Shown here one piece after another: positions 27,066 to 36,869 of a DNA stretch of 64,000 nucleotides (position 1 is the first letter of the stretch; the number at the start of each line of letters is the position of its first letter). This DNA comes from JAWHTC01 sp032586155 (lineage in GTDB: Bacteria > Pseudomonadota > Alphaproteobacteria > Rhodobacterales > Rhodobacteraceae), in NCBI RefSeq assembly GCF_032586155.1, contig NZ_JAWHTC010000002.1:620001-684000 (forward strand), written 5' to 3'. Made by a program: the position numbers and the translations under genes. The notes below the pieces were generated by a model. That model saw nothing but the letters and a program-made list of their open reading frames with translations, ran no database searches and was not told the DNA's origin.

Positions 27066-28061
27066 ATGTCAGCTACAGCGACGAATCTTGGAATCGAGCG
27101 CGAGGGGCTCCCGGCCCGACTATCGCGCATCGTCGGTTGGACGATGCTTGGCCTGCTAACGGCCTTCCTGATCAACAATGTGCTGGTGGTCGGCTATGGC
27201 TTTGGCGGTTTGCGCGCCGGCACCGCGGGCGGCATGGGCTTCTGGGTTCCGGTGGCGATCTACGGCGCGATGATCGCAGCCGCAGTCCTTTATGTCCTGA
27301 GCACCCCGACACAAGCCTTGCGCTGGGACGCCATGCGCATCCATGATTTCAACGTCTTCTTCATACGTTTCTTGTTCTGGGCGGTTCTCCTGGTCGGCAT
27401 CGCCGATTGCACCGTGGCTCTTATGCGGGTCGAAAAAATTCTTCTGGACACCATCGGCGATGACGGCATGCGCAACCTGGGCAAGGCCAGCTGGGTCGCC
27501 ACCCGCATCCACTTCCCGCTCATCGGCGTGGCCTTCGTGGTGGCGCTCTTCACCCGCACGCTGGGCTTTCTCTGGCTCGCCCTTCTGATCGTCGCCGCTG
27601 AGCTGATGATCGTGATCTCGCGCTTCGTCTTCTCCTACGAACAGGCGCTGATGGGTGACCTGGTGCGCTACTGGTACGCGGCGCTCTTCCTCTTTGCCTC
27701 GGCCTATACATTGTTCGAAGACGGCCACGTCCGCGTTGACGTGCTCTATGCCGGGTTCGGCACCTCCAAGCGGGGTTTCGTCAATGCGTTCGGCGCAATC
27801 GCCTTCGGGATGAGCACCTGCTGGGTCATCATCATCCTCGGCTTCAACGGCAAACAGTCGATGATCAACAGCCCGGTGATGAACTTCGAAGTCAGCCAGC
27901 AAGGCAGCGTCGGCATGTTCGTCAAATACCAGATGGCCCTGTTCCTGGGCCTTTTTGCAATCACCATGCTGATCCAGTTCGTCAGCTATTTCTTTGAAGC
28001 CGTAGCTGACCGCCGTGGCGAACCAGGCCACCGCGAGGCCGCGGCCTCGGCGGCGCACTAA
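27066..28061 (+). CDS. TRAP transporter small permease (DctQ), enlarged
   Basis: 331 aa from ATG 27066 after GAGGGGG. Small TRAP permeases usually have four helices and 160-200 aa. This one has about seven or eight hydrophobic segments: an N-terminal pair (MLGLLTAFLINNVLVVGYGF; VAIYGAMIAAAVLYVLS), a middle set, then the DctQ core with YWYAALFLFASAYTLFEDGHVRVDVLYAG. The LFEDGHVRVD sequence is the DctQ hallmark. It works with the binding protein and the large permease encoded 15 bp downstream. Confidence 0.88.
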   Translation: MSATATNLGIEREGLPARLSRIVGWTMLGLLTAFLINNVLVVGYGFGGLRAGTAGGMGFWVPVAIYGAMIAAAVLYVLSTPTQALRWDAMRIHDFNVFFIRFLFWAVLLVGIADCTVALMRVEKILLDTIGDDGMRNLGKASWVATRIHFPLIGVAFVVALFTRTLGFLWLALLIVAAELMIVISRFVFSYEQALMGDLVRYWYAALFLFASAYTLFEDGHVRVDVLYAGFGTSKRGFVNAFGAIAFGMSTCWVIIILGFNGKQSMINSPVMNFEVSQQGSVGMFVKYQMALFLGLFAITMLIQFVSYFFEAVADRRGEPGHREAAASAAH

Positions 28062-28076
28062 GGAGAGATTGAACTC

Positions 28077-30743
28077 ATGGAACTTTTCTTTCTCGCCCTT
28101 CTCGTCGTCATCATGGCCGGTGCCCTTGGCTCGGGCTACCCGGTGGCCTTCGCCCTTCCGGGCGCAGCGATCATCACCATCGTTCTGGCCGGTCTGTCGG
28201 GCTACCTCTTTACCGGGTCGGCGGATGCCTTCTTCCACTCCGGCGGACCACAGCAATGGCTCTCTGCCGGTACCCTGAACCTTCGAGGGGTCTATTGGGA
28301 GGTCGAGAGGGATACGCTCATTGCGATTCCACTTTTCATCTTCATGGGCATCATGCTGCAGCGCTCCAAGATCGCCGAAGACCTTCTGGTCACCATGGCA
28401 AAGCTCTTTGGCCCGGTGCCGGGTGGCTTGGGCATTTCGGTCGTCTTTGTGGGCGCCCTTCTGGCTGCCACCACCGGCATCGTTGGCGCAACCGTTGTCG
28501 CCATGGGTCTGATCTCGCTGCCCGCGATGCTGCGCAACAACTACTCGCCGTCGCTGGCGACCGGCACAATTGCCGCCTCCGGCACGCTCGGGCAGATCAT
28601 TCCACCCTCGATCGTGCTCATCATCCTGGCTGACCAATTGGCCAGCGCCACCGACCAGGCCGGCACTGCCCGTAAGGCCTTGCACAAGTCATCAACCGGT
28701 GAGCTTAGCATGCCCTCGTCCTTCGACGTGGCCTCGACCTCGGCGGGTGAAATGTTCCTCGGCGCCTTTGTCCCCGGCATCCTGCTGGTACTGCTCTACA
28801 TGGCCTACATCCTGATCTACGCCCTGATCAATCCGAAGGCCGCTCCGGCGGTCCACGCCAAAGGCGAGAGCACTTTTGATCGCAAGTTCTGGGGTCAGGT
28901 TTTCCTGACCCTGGTGCCGCCGCTGACGCTGATCTTCTTGGTTCTGGGTTCGATCATCACCGGCGTCGCAACCGTGAACCAGGCCGGCGCCATTGGTGCC
29001 GCCGGTGCGCTGATCATGGCCGGTTATCGGCTCTATGAAGGCAACAAGAAACTGACCTACGTTCCGGCACTTCTGGCGCTCGCGTCGTTGGGAGTCATGG
29101 CTTTCTTGATCAAGAATTTTGACATGAACCTGAAATCCGCCTCCTCTGCCGAAGACTGGATGGGCATAACCGTCGGCGTCATAGCCGCAAGCGTCCTGAT
29201 GTTCTCGTTGATCTGGAGCGGATGGCGAGTGCTTCGGATCGAAAGAACCATGCACGGGGTCATGCTGGAAACCGCGAAAACCACTTCATTGGTGTTCATC
29301 ATCCTTCTCGGCGCCGCGATGCTAACCGCCGCTTTCCGCGCCTTTGGGGGCGAGGAACTGGTCCGCGAATTCCTCAACGGCCTGCCCGGCGGCTTCTGGA
29401 CCCAGTTTGTCATCGTCATGGCGGTGATCTTCATCCTGGGCTTCTTCCTCGACTTCATCGAGATCGCCGTGGTCGTGGTGCCAATCGTCGCCCCGATCCT
29501 GTTGATGGATCCCAGCGCCAACATCACCGCGGTGTGGCTGGGCGTCATGATCGGTCTGAACATCCAGACCTCGTTCCTGACCCCACCCTTCGGGTTTGCG
29601 CTGTTCTACTTGCGAGGTGTCGCTCCGTCTTCGGTGAAGACGACCCAGATGTACAAGGGCGTGATCGCCTTCATCACGCTGCAACTCCTGGCGCTGGGCA
29701 TCGTGGGCGCCTACCCGCCGCTGGTGAACTACCTGCCGAACCGGGTTTCGCTGCTGTCGGAAACCGCCCCGCCCCCGGTGAACCCCAAGCTGCAATACTG
29801 CATCGAAGAGTATACCGGCACGCAACTGGCGTCGGGCGCTGATCCCAAAAGGGCCATCGATCGTATTCGCGCGCTCGATATCTCAACTCTACCCAAAGAC
29901 CTGCAAAAGGACCTGACCAAGGGCTACGACAACGCCGACAAGGCACTCGAGAACTTGGCCATTGCATTCGAATCCGAGCAAAAGGTCATCGCCGCCTCTG
30001 ACGAGTACCGCCCGTTGCAACGCACGGTGCGCAAGATCGAAAAGGACGTGCGCAAGCTCGAAGAGGAAGCCGATGAGCTCAAGAAGTTCTTCACGCGCCT
30101 CAACAGTGAAGAGACAGCGGCACGCCGTGCCCGTCTCGAGGCCGAGCGCGAAGAACTTCTGGTCGAGGCCAAACACCTGTTGGAGACCATCCCGGAAAAC
30201 TGGGACGAGGCACACAAAACCTTCGCCGAGCTGACCACCGCCGAACAGAAGGCCCGGCAAATGTATCGCCGTCAGGTCGATGGTGCATGGGAAGCCCCCA
30301 GCGTGGTGCTTGCGGTTCTGGCCGACAACGAGGCTTTCAACGCGCTTGAAGGCGAGCTGACCCAAATGCGCGGCTACATCGAGACCGTAGCCGAAGGTGA
30401 CGAATCCGCCGAAGACACGCTCAAGGCTCTCGAGGCCAAGTTCGGTGCCGTCGAAGGTGCGGGCGACGTCAAAAAGGCGCTCGGCAAAGCGCGCCGCGCC
30501 CTCAAGCCCAAGAAGTTCGACCGCGAGAAGGCGCTCAAGGAGTTCGACAAGTCGACCGCCGAGTTCGCCGAGCAGAAAGCCTGGCGCGCCGAGGCAGCCG
30601 GCCTGGCACCCGATCTTCAAGCCTATCTCGAAGACATTCGCGGCACGCTCGGCATCCGCTCGCAACGGCGGCTGGATCGCGATCAGGCGCTTTACATGGC
30701 GTCCTGCAATGCCAAACACCGCGACATTTCGCTGAATTTCTGA
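28077..30743 (+). CDS. TRAP transporter large permease (DctM) with long C-terminal extension
   Basis: 888 aa. Residues 1 to about 560 are the DctM elevator domain, with about 12-14 helices. Visible motifs are SGYPVAFALPGAA, IPLFIFMGIMLQRS, LAATTGIVGATVVAMG, GTLGQIIPPSIVLI and the late NIQTSFLTPPFGFALFYLRG. Residues from about 565 to 888 are a soluble, charged, coiled-coil-like extension (REELLVEAKHL, KKALGKARRALKPKKF) that ordinary DctM proteins of about 430-450 aa lack. The membrane part is also lengthened by loops. The extension should lie in the cytoplasm and might link transport to signalling or assembly. Confidence 0.92.
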   Translation: MELFFLALLVVIMAGALGSGYPVAFALPGAAIITIVLAGLSGYLFTGSADAFFHSGGPQQWLSAGTLNLRGVYWEVERDTLIAIPLFIFMGIMLQRSKIAEDLLVTMAKLFGPVPGGLGISVVFVGALLAATTGIVGATVVAMGLISLPAMLRNNYSPSLATGTIAASGTLGQIIPPSIVLIILADQLASATDQAGTARKALHKSSTGELSMPSSFDVASTSAGEMFLGAFVPGILLVLLYMAYILIYALINPKAAPAVHAKGESTFDRKFWGQVFLTLVPPLTLIFLVLGSIITGVATVNQAGAIGAAGALIMAGYRLYEGNKKLTYVPALLALASLGVMAFLIKNFDMNLKSASSAEDWMGITVGVIAASVLMFSLIWSGWRVLRIERTMHGVMLETAKTTSLVFIILLGAAMLTAAFRAFGGEELVREFLNGLPGGFWTQFVIVMAVIFILGFFLDFIEIAVVVVPIVAPILLMDPSANITAVWLGVMIGLNIQTSFLTPPFGFALFYLRGVAPSSVKTTQMYKGVIAFITLQLLALGIVGAYPPLVNYLPNRVSLLSETAPPPVNPKLQYCIEEYTGTQLASGADPKRAIDRIRALDISTLPKDLQKDLTKGYDNADKALENLAIAFESEQKVIAASDEYRPLQRTVRKIEKDVRKLEEEADELKKFFTRLNSEETAARRARLEAEREELLVEAKHLLETIPENWDEAHKTFAELTTAEQKARQMYRRQVDGAWEAPSVVLAVLADNEAFNALEGELTQMRGYIETVAEGDESAEDTLKALEAKFGAVEGAGDVKKALGKARRALKPKKFDREKALKEFDKSTAEFAEQKAWRAEAAGLAPDLQAYLEDIRGTLGIRSQRRLDRDQALYMASCNAKHRDISLNF

Positions 30744-30761
30744 TCCGCTCAACAGAACCTG

Positions 30762-30792
30762 AAAGGCCCCGGCTCTGCCCGGGGCCTTTTTC
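30762..30792 (+). terminator. Rho-independent terminator of the TRAP operon
   Basis: An 11-bp stem (AAAGGCCCCGG paired with CCGGGGCCTTT) and a short loop are followed by a T-run. It sits 19 bp after the large-permease stop and ends the operon before the next LysR gene. Confidence 0.88.
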
Positions 30793-30854
30793 GTTAGACC
30801 CTTTGCCGCGCCGACCCCACGGGGTAGGGTGCCGCCGAACCAAAGGGGCCGCCC

Positions 30855-31763
30855 GTGGCACAGATCAACCTCAAACAGCTCGAAGCCTTCGTTCAGGTCG
30901 CTGACCTCGCCAGCTTCCGTCGTGCCGCCGAGAAGCTTAACACCACCCAGCCCAATATCTCGGCCCGCATTTCCGGGCTTGAAACCCAATTGGGCCAGCG
31001 GCTTTTTGTCCGCGATGCCGGTTCCGTGCGTCCGACCCCGCACGGGACTGCTCTCCTACCCAAGGCCCGCGCGGTTCTGCGTGGCATGGATGATTTCCTG
31101 GTGGCCGCGGGCGAGGATCACCTGTTCGACGGCATTCTCCGCCTCGGCGTGACCGAGATGATCGTCCACACCTGGCTGGGCCAATTCCTGACCGCTATGA
31201 AGAACCGATTTCCCAATATCGACGTCGACCTGACCGTCGATGTCTCGGCCAATCTTTCGCCCCCGCTTTTCGGCCGCGCCATCGACCTCACTTTTCAAAG
31301 CGGCCCATTCGACCGGCAGGCCTCTGGGATGGAACCCCTGGGCGATTTCCCTTTCATCTGGGTCGCTGCGCCGGATCACGGCTTTGGCGACAAGGTCCTG
31401 TCGCTCAGCCACCTGTCCCGATACCCGGTGCTGACCCACGCGCGTGGCACCCTGCCGCACCAGCAACTCCTCGATCACGTCGCCGGCTCCCCCACTGCCG
31501 TCTCGGTTCGCGTTGTGCCATCAACCAACCTCGCCGCCTGCCTGCAGATGACCCGCGACGGGTTCGGCGTCGCCTGCCTGCCTGCCGCCATCGTGGAGTC
31601 CGATCTTGAACGTGGCCACCTGAGTCAGCTGCGCTACCTCTGGGTCCCCGACGCACTCAGCTTCCATGCCCGCTTTGATGCTGACACAACCCCGGCTTAC
31701 GTAGGCGAGGCCGCAAAACTGGCGCGGGATATATCCCTTGCCCACGCCGGAGATCATAAATAA
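30855..31763 (+). CDS. LysR-family transcriptional regulator of the hydantoinase-type operon
   Basis: 302 aa, GTG start at 30855. The N-terminal HTH reads NLKQLEAFVQVADLASFRRAAEKLNTTQPNISARISGLE, and a standard effector domain follows. It lies 92 bp upstream of hyuA in the same direction. The gap between them contains a perfect palindrome suited to LysR binding, so it probably controls the five-gene operon downstream and perhaps itself. Confidence 0.93.
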   Translation: MAQINLKQLEAFVQVADLASFRRAAEKLNTTQPNISARISGLETQLGQRLFVRDAGSVRPTPHGTALLPKARAVLRGMDDFLVAAGEDHLFDGILRLGVTEMIVHTWLGQFLTAMKNRFPNIDVDLTVDVSANLSPPLFGRAIDLTFQSGPFDRQASGMEPLGDFPFIWVAAPDHGFGDKVLSLSHLSRYPVLTHARGTLPHQQLLDHVAGSPTAVSVRVVPSTNLAACLQMTRDGFGVACLPAAIVESDLERGHLSQLRYLWVPDALSFHARFDADTTPAYVGEAAKLARDISLAHAGDHK

Positions 31764-31776
31764 TTTCTATTCAATC

Positions 31777-31798
31777 AATCCAAACGAATAATTGGATT
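31777..31798. promoter_or_regulatory. Probable LysR operator
   Basis: AATCCAA (31777-31783) and TTGGATT (31792-31798) are perfect 7-bp arms with an 8-nt AT-rich spacer, in a markedly AT-rich 92-bp gap between the LysR gene and hyuA. The geometry is that of a LysR-type site (dyad with interrupted centre). The start of hyuA is 57 bp downstream, with GGAAGGA as ribosome binding site. Confidence 0.55.
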
Positions 31799-31855
31799 TG
31801 ATTTATTGGCCCACCTACACTCCCTCCAAGTTATCTCCTCGGAAGGATAGGCAGG

Positions 31856-33949
31856 ATGAGCAAGACACAGGTCCGTTTGGGCGTCGACATTGGCGGCACC
31901 TTCACCGACGTGGTTCTGGAAACCGGCAATGACCGCTTCTCGACCAAGGTTCTGACCACCTATTCAGCACCGGAAGACGCCATCATCGACGGTCTGCACC
32001 AGGTCTGCGCCAAGTCCGGTGTGCTCGCCTCGAACATCGGTCAGATCATCCATGGCACCACGCTGGCCACCAACGCGCTGATCGAACGGCGCGGCGCCAA
32101 AGCCGCCCTGATCACCACCCAGGGTTTCCGCGACGTGATCGAAATGCGGTCCGAAAGCCGGTTCGAACAATACGACCTGAACCTCACCCTTCCCGAGCCG
32201 CTTCTGCCCCGCAACCGCCGCTATACCCTGTCCGAACGGATGGACGCCCGCGGAAACGTGCTGATCCCTCTGGACCGCGCCGAGGTCGAGGCCCTGGCCG
32301 ACACCCTCGCCGCCGCCGACTACACCTCGATCGCCATCGGTTTGCTGCATTCCTATGCCAACGACGCCCATGAACGCATGATAGCCGAGGTGCTGGCCGC
32401 AAGACTTCCAAACGCGATGATCTCGCTTAGTTCCGAAGTCAGCCCGCAAATGCGCGAATACGAGCGGTTCAACACCACCATTGCCAACGCCTACATCAAG
32501 CCGCTGATGAAATCCTACCTTGGTCGCCTGAAAGACCGCCTCGCCACCGAAGGCGCCGCTTGCCCGGTCTTCCTAATGCATTCCGGCGGTGGCATCATGA
32601 GCCTCGAGAGCGCCGCCGAGTTTCCCGTCCGGCTGGTGGAATCCGGCCCTGCCGGCGGCGCGATCTTTGCTGCCGACATCGCCGCACGCCATGGCCTCGA
32701 CAAGGTGCTCAGCTTCGACATGGGCGGCACCACGGCCAAGATTTGCCTGATCAAGGACCAAACCCCGAAAACAGCCCGTGTGTTCGAAGTCGCCCGCACC
32801 TACCGCTTCAAGAAAGGCTCGGGCATGCCGATCTCGATCCCTGTCATCGACATGGTTGAAATTGGCGCGGGCGGCGGTTCGCTGGCGCACGTGGACGCCA
32901 TGAACCAGATCCGCGTCGGCCCCGAAAGCGCAGGCAGCGAACCCGGTCCCGCTTGCTATGGCCGTGGCGGCGACAAGCCCGCCGTAACCGATGCCGACCT
33001 TGTTTTGGGCAAACTCGACCCCAAAAGTTTTGCCGGTGGCTCAATTCCGCTTCACCCATACAGTTCCGCCGCAGCATTGGAAACCGTCATCGGCCAACGT
33101 CTCGACATGGACGCCACCGAAGCCGCCTGGGGGCTGGCCGAGGTGGTTGATGAAAACATGGCCAACGCCGCCCGTGTCCATGCCGTCGAAAATGGCGAGG
33201 ACCTCAGCAATTACACCATGATCGCCTTCGGTGGAGCCGCCCCCCTGCACGCCGCCCGCCTTTGTGAAAAACTTGGCGTCGCCCGCTGCCTTGTCCCCAC
33301 CGGCGCCGGTGTAGGCTCGGCCATCGGCTTCCTGCGCGCTCCGTTCAGCTTTGAATCCAACCGCTCGGTCTTCATGCGCCTCAGCGACTTCGACCCGGCC
33401 AAAGTTCGCGCCCTCTTCGCCGAAATGGAAGACGAGGCCACCCGGTTCGTGCGCTCCTGCGACGCCGACGCGACGATTCGCTCGGACCACAAGGTGTACA
33501 TGCGCTACTCGGGGCAAGGTTGGGAAATCCCCATCGACCTGACGGCCGAGCAATCCGCCAACCCGGATGCCGATACGTTCCTGTCCCTCTTCGAAAAGGA
33601 CTACGAAACCCTCTTCGGGCGCGCGGTCGAGGGCATGGAGGTCGAAATCACCGTCTGGTCGGTCAATGCCTTCACCGACCCCGACGCCAGCGGCGCCCTT
33701 ACCCCCCTGCCAGCCACACAGCAGCCCACGAGTGGCGGCACCCGCAACCTCTTCGACCCGGCCCTCGGCCAACGCGTCGACGCCGCCATCATCCAACGTG
33801 ACACCATGCAACCCGGCGCGCTCGCCCACGGCCCCGCCGTCGTCACCGAGGACGAAACCACCATCATCGTGCCCTCCAGTCGCGAGGTGATCGCCCATAC
33901 CGATGGCACCCTGGACATTCGCCCGACCAGCCAAGGAGACGCCCAATGA
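31856..33949 (+). CDS. hyuA: Hydantoinase/oxoprolinase subunit A
   Basis: 697 aa. It is an actin-like ATPase fold: GVDIGGTFTDVVLE (about 8-21, phosphate 1), MGGTTAKICLI (about 288, phosphate 2) and IAFGGAAPLHAARL near 460. HyuA/HyuB proteins use ATP to open five-membered lactams and related rings (5-oxoproline, N-methylhydantoin) or carboxylate ketones (acetone/acetophenone carboxylases). The ring substrate here cannot be read from sequence. It overlaps hyuB by 4 bp (ATGA). Confidence 0.93.
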   Translation: MSKTQVRLGVDIGGTFTDVVLETGNDRFSTKVLTTYSAPEDAIIDGLHQVCAKSGVLASNIGQIIHGTTLATNALIERRGAKAALITTQGFRDVIEMRSESRFEQYDLNLTLPEPLLPRNRRYTLSERMDARGNVLIPLDRAEVEALADTLAAADYTSIAIGLLHSYANDAHERMIAEVLAARLPNAMISLSSEVSPQMREYERFNTTIANAYIKPLMKSYLGRLKDRLATEGAACPVFLMHSGGGIMSLESAAEFPVRLVESGPAGGAIFAADIAARHGLDKVLSFDMGGTTAKICLIKDQTPKTARVFEVARTYRFKKGSGMPISIPVIDMVEIGAGGGSLAHVDAMNQIRVGPESAGSEPGPACYGRGGDKPAVTDADLVLGKLDPKSFAGGSIPLHPYSSAAALETVIGQRLDMDATEAAWGLAEVVDENMANAARVHAVENGEDLSNYTMIAFGGAAPLHAARLCEKLGVARCLVPTGAGVGSAIGFLRAPFSFESNRSVFMRLSDFDPAKVRALFAEMEDEATRFVRSCDADATIRSDHKVYMRYSGQGWEIPIDLTAEQSANPDADTFLSLFEKDYETLFGRAVEGMEVEITVWSVNAFTDPDASGALTPLPATQQPTSGGTRNLFDPALGQRVDAAIIQRDTMQPGALAHGPAVVTEDETTIIVPSSREVIAHTDGTLDIRPTSQGDAQ

Positions 33950-35652
33950 GTGACCACAGCAAAGTCGCCTATCAGGTCATGTGGAACCGCTTGATCTCGG
34001 TCGTCGAGGAGCAGGCCCAGGCCCTTGTCCGCACCGCCTTCTCCACATCGGTACGCGAGGCCGGGGACCTCTCCGCCGGGGTCTATAATGCCAAGGGCGA
34101 AATGCTCGCCCAGGCCGTCACGGGCACCCCCGGCCACGTCAACGCCATGGCTGACGCGGTGGGCCACTTCATCCGCCGCATCGGACGGCAAAACATGTTC
34201 CCCGGCGATGTCTACATCACCAATGACCCGTGGGAGGGCACCGGCCACAAGCATGACATCACCGTCGTCACCCCCTCTTTCCTTGACGGCAAACTCATCG
34301 GTTTCTTCGCCTGCACCGCCCACGTCACCGACATCGGCGGACGCGGCTTCGGCGCCGACGCCAACGATGTGCACGAGGAAGGCCTCTACATCCCGATCAT
34401 GAAATTCGCCGAAAGGGGCGAGGTCGACCGCACCCTCATGTCGCTGATCCGTGGCAACGTCCGCGAACCCGATCAGCTTGTCGGCGACATCTACGCGCTC
34501 GCCACCTGTAACGAAATCGGCCACCGCCGCCTGATCGACATGATGCGAGAGTTCGCATTGCCCGACCTCTCGGGTATCTCAGACTTCATCCTGACCAACT
34601 CGCGGCAGGCCACGCTGGAACGGATCAACGCCCTGAACCCCGGCAAGGCCAAGGGCCACATGCGCATCGACGGCTATAGCGCGCCCATCGACCTGCATGT
34701 CGAACTCACCATAGAAAAAGACCGTATCGTCTCCGACTGGGAAGGCACCTCCGGCCTCGACAAGAAGGGCATCAACGTGCCGCTGGTCTATACCAAGGCC
34801 TACGCCTGCTACGCCCTGAAATGCGCCATCGCGCCGGAAATCCCCAACAACGCCGCCTCGCTCGCGCCGTTCGAAACCGTCGCCCCGGAAAACTCCATCG
34901 TCAACGCGGTGTTCCCGGCCCCCGTGGCCCTTCGCCACGTGATCGGCCACATGGTGCCTGACACGGTCTACAACGCGCTGGATCAACTATTGCCCGACAC
35001 CGTTCCGGCCGAGGGCGCAGGCTGTCTCTGCAACTTCCAACTGTCGCTCCGCCCCCGCATGGACGCCTCAGCCCCTGCCGATGCCCGCCGGGCCGAGGTT
35101 CTGACCTTCAATTCCGGCGGTTCCGGCGCGCGCCCCACGCTGGACGGCATGAACGCCACCGCCTTCCCCTCAGGCGTGATGACCATGCCGGTCGAGGCCA
35201 CGGAACAGGTCGGCCCGGTCATCATCTGGCGCAAGGAACTCCGCCCCGACAGTGGCGGCGCGGGCCAACATCGCGGCGGTCTCGGCCAACACATGGAGGT
35301 CGGCGCTCGAATCGGTCACGAATTCGACTTCTCTGCCATGCTCGACCGCGTCAATCACCCCGCCCTTGGCCGTCGTGGCGGCGAACCCGGCGGGGCCACC
35401 ACGATCGCACGCAGCGACGGCACGACCATGCAAGGCAAGGGCCGCCAATTCGTTCCCGACGGCGAAAAGGTCATCATGGGATTCCCCGGCGGTGCGGGCT
35501 ATGGCGACCCTGCGGACCGTGACCCGGAACAGGTCAAACGCGATCTTGCACTCGGTTACATCACGCCGGAACATGCAGCCCAACACTATGGCCTGTCCGA
35601 TGCGGATATCGCCGAAACGCTGGAGCGTGCAAACAAGGGAGAGGACTTCTGA
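33946..35652 (+). CDS. hyuB: Hydantoinase subunit B
   Basis: 568 aa, full-length HyuB. Conserved segments are NRLISVVEEQAQALVRTAFSTSVREAGDLSAGVY at the start, GDVYITNDPWEGTGHKHDI (metal-binding Asp/His region, about 85-103) and FNSGGSGARPTLDGMNATAFPSGV. It forms the catalytic partner of HyuA. Its stop shares a base with the next start (TGATG at 35650-35654). Confidence 0.93.
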   Translation: MSDHSKVAYQVMWNRLISVVEEQAQALVRTAFSTSVREAGDLSAGVYNAKGEMLAQAVTGTPGHVNAMADAVGHFIRRIGRQNMFPGDVYITNDPWEGTGHKHDITVVTPSFLDGKLIGFFACTAHVTDIGGRGFGADANDVHEEGLYIPIMKFAERGEVDRTLMSLIRGNVREPDQLVGDIYALATCNEIGHRRLIDMMREFALPDLSGISDFILTNSRQATLERINALNPGKAKGHMRIDGYSAPIDLHVELTIEKDRIVSDWEGTSGLDKKGINVPLVYTKAYACYALKCAIAPEIPNNAASLAPFETVAPENSIVNAVFPAPVALRHVIGHMVPDTVYNALDQLLPDTVPAEGAGCLCNFQLSLRPRMDASAPADARRAEVLTFNSGGSGARPTLDGMNATAFPSGVMTMPVEATEQVGPVIIWRKELRPDSGGAGQHRGGLGQHMEVGARIGHEFDFSAMLDRVNHPALGRRGGEPGGATTIARSDGTTMQGKGRQFVPDGEKVIMGFPGGAGYGDPADRDPEQVKRDLALGYITPEHAAQHYGLSDADIAETLERANKGEDF

Positions 35653-36869
35653 TGGCAAAAGGCGGCATGGCGACAACGCCAACAAAATCATCCTATGACG
35701 TGGTCATCATCGGCGGTGCGATCATGGGGTCCTCGACCGCGTGGTTCCTCTCGGACAACCCCGATTTCAACGGCTCGGTGCTGGTGATCGAAAAGGATCC
35801 AAGTTACGAGTTTTGCTCGACGGCCCACACCAATTCCTGCATCCGGCTGCAGTTTTCGAACGAGCTCAACGTCCGTATCTCGCAATTCGCAGCCGATTTC
35901 ATCAAGAACCTACGTGAGCGTATGGGCGGCGACGAACGTGTCCCCAACCAGACGATACAGAACTACGGCTACTTGTACCTCGCCGACAACGATACCTTCG
36001 CCAACGTCCTGCGTGACAACCAAAAGGTGCAACTCAAAGCCGGGGCAGAAACCGAGCTCCTCACCGCCGACGAAATCAAATCCCGCTACCCGTTCTACGA
36101 CGTTGACGACATTGTCCTCGGTTCGATCAACACCAAGGACGAAGGATACTGGGACGGCGGCAACGTCTTTGAATGGTTCCGCCGCTCGGCCCGTGAACGC
36201 GGCGTCGAATACGTGGCGAACGAAGTCACCGCCATCACCCGCAACGGCAACCGCATCGCCAGCGTTACCCTCGCCTCGGGCGAGGTCATCTCCTGCGGTC
36301 AACTGGTCAATGCCTCGGGCCCCCGCGCCGCGCGCACGGCCAAAATGGCCGGCCTCGACATCCCCGTCGAACCCCGCAAGCGGTTCACCTGGATTTTCAG
36401 CGCCGAACAGCCGCTTGATCAGGAGTTGCCGCTCACCATCGACCCCTCCGGAGTGCATTTCCGCCAGGACGGGCCGAAAACCTATCTCGCCGGATGCCCC
36501 GCCGACCCCGACCCGGCGGTGGAGTTCGATGACTTCCACATGGATCACAACCGCTGGCAGGATCACGTCTGGCCGATCATCGCCACCCGTATTCCCCAGT
36601 TCGAGGCGATCAAGGTGGTCACCGAATGGGCCGGGCACTACGCCTTCAACACGCTGGATCAAAACGCCGTTCTTGGCCCGCATAACGAGGTCGAGAATTT
36701 CATCTTCCAAAACGGCTTCTCCGGCCACGGGCTGCAACAATCCCCCGCCATGGGCCGCGGCACCGCCGAATGGCTGACCTATGGCGAATTCCGCAGCCTC
36801 GATCTCACGCCGTTCCGCTATGACCGGATCGTCTCGAACACCCCGCTGATCGAAAAGGCCGTGATATGA
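35652..36869 (+). CDS. FAD-dependent oxidoreductase (DAO/sarcosine-oxidase type)
   Basis: 405 aa. The FAD-binding Rossmann motif VVIIGGAIMGSSTAWFL is at about 17-33. NAS-GPRAA near 217 and the C-terminal GFSGHGLQQSPAMGRGTAEWL block are typical of glycine/sarcosine/dimethylglycine oxidase-like DadA-fold enzymes. It probably removes hydrogen from an N-alkyl amino acid or imino acid produced by the HyuAB step. It overlaps hyuB by one base and the aldolase by 4 bp. Confidence 0.9.
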   Translation: MAKGGMATTPTKSSYDVVIIGGAIMGSSTAWFLSDNPDFNGSVLVIEKDPSYEFCSTAHTNSCIRLQFSNELNVRISQFAADFIKNLRERMGGDERVPNQTIQNYGYLYLADNDTFANVLRDNQKVQLKAGAETELLTADEIKSRYPFYDVDDIVLGSINTKDEGYWDGGNVFEWFRRSARERGVEYVANEVTAITRNGNRIASVTLASGEVISCGQLVNASGPRAARTAKMAGLDIPVEPRKRFTWIFSAEQPLDQELPLTIDPSGVHFRQDGPKTYLAGCPADPDPAVEFDDFHMDHNRWQDHVWPIIATRIPQFEAIKVVTEWAGHYAFNTLDQNAVLGPHNEVENFIFQNGFSGHGLQQSPAMGRGTAEWLTYGEFRSLDLTPFRYDRIVSNTPLIEKAVI

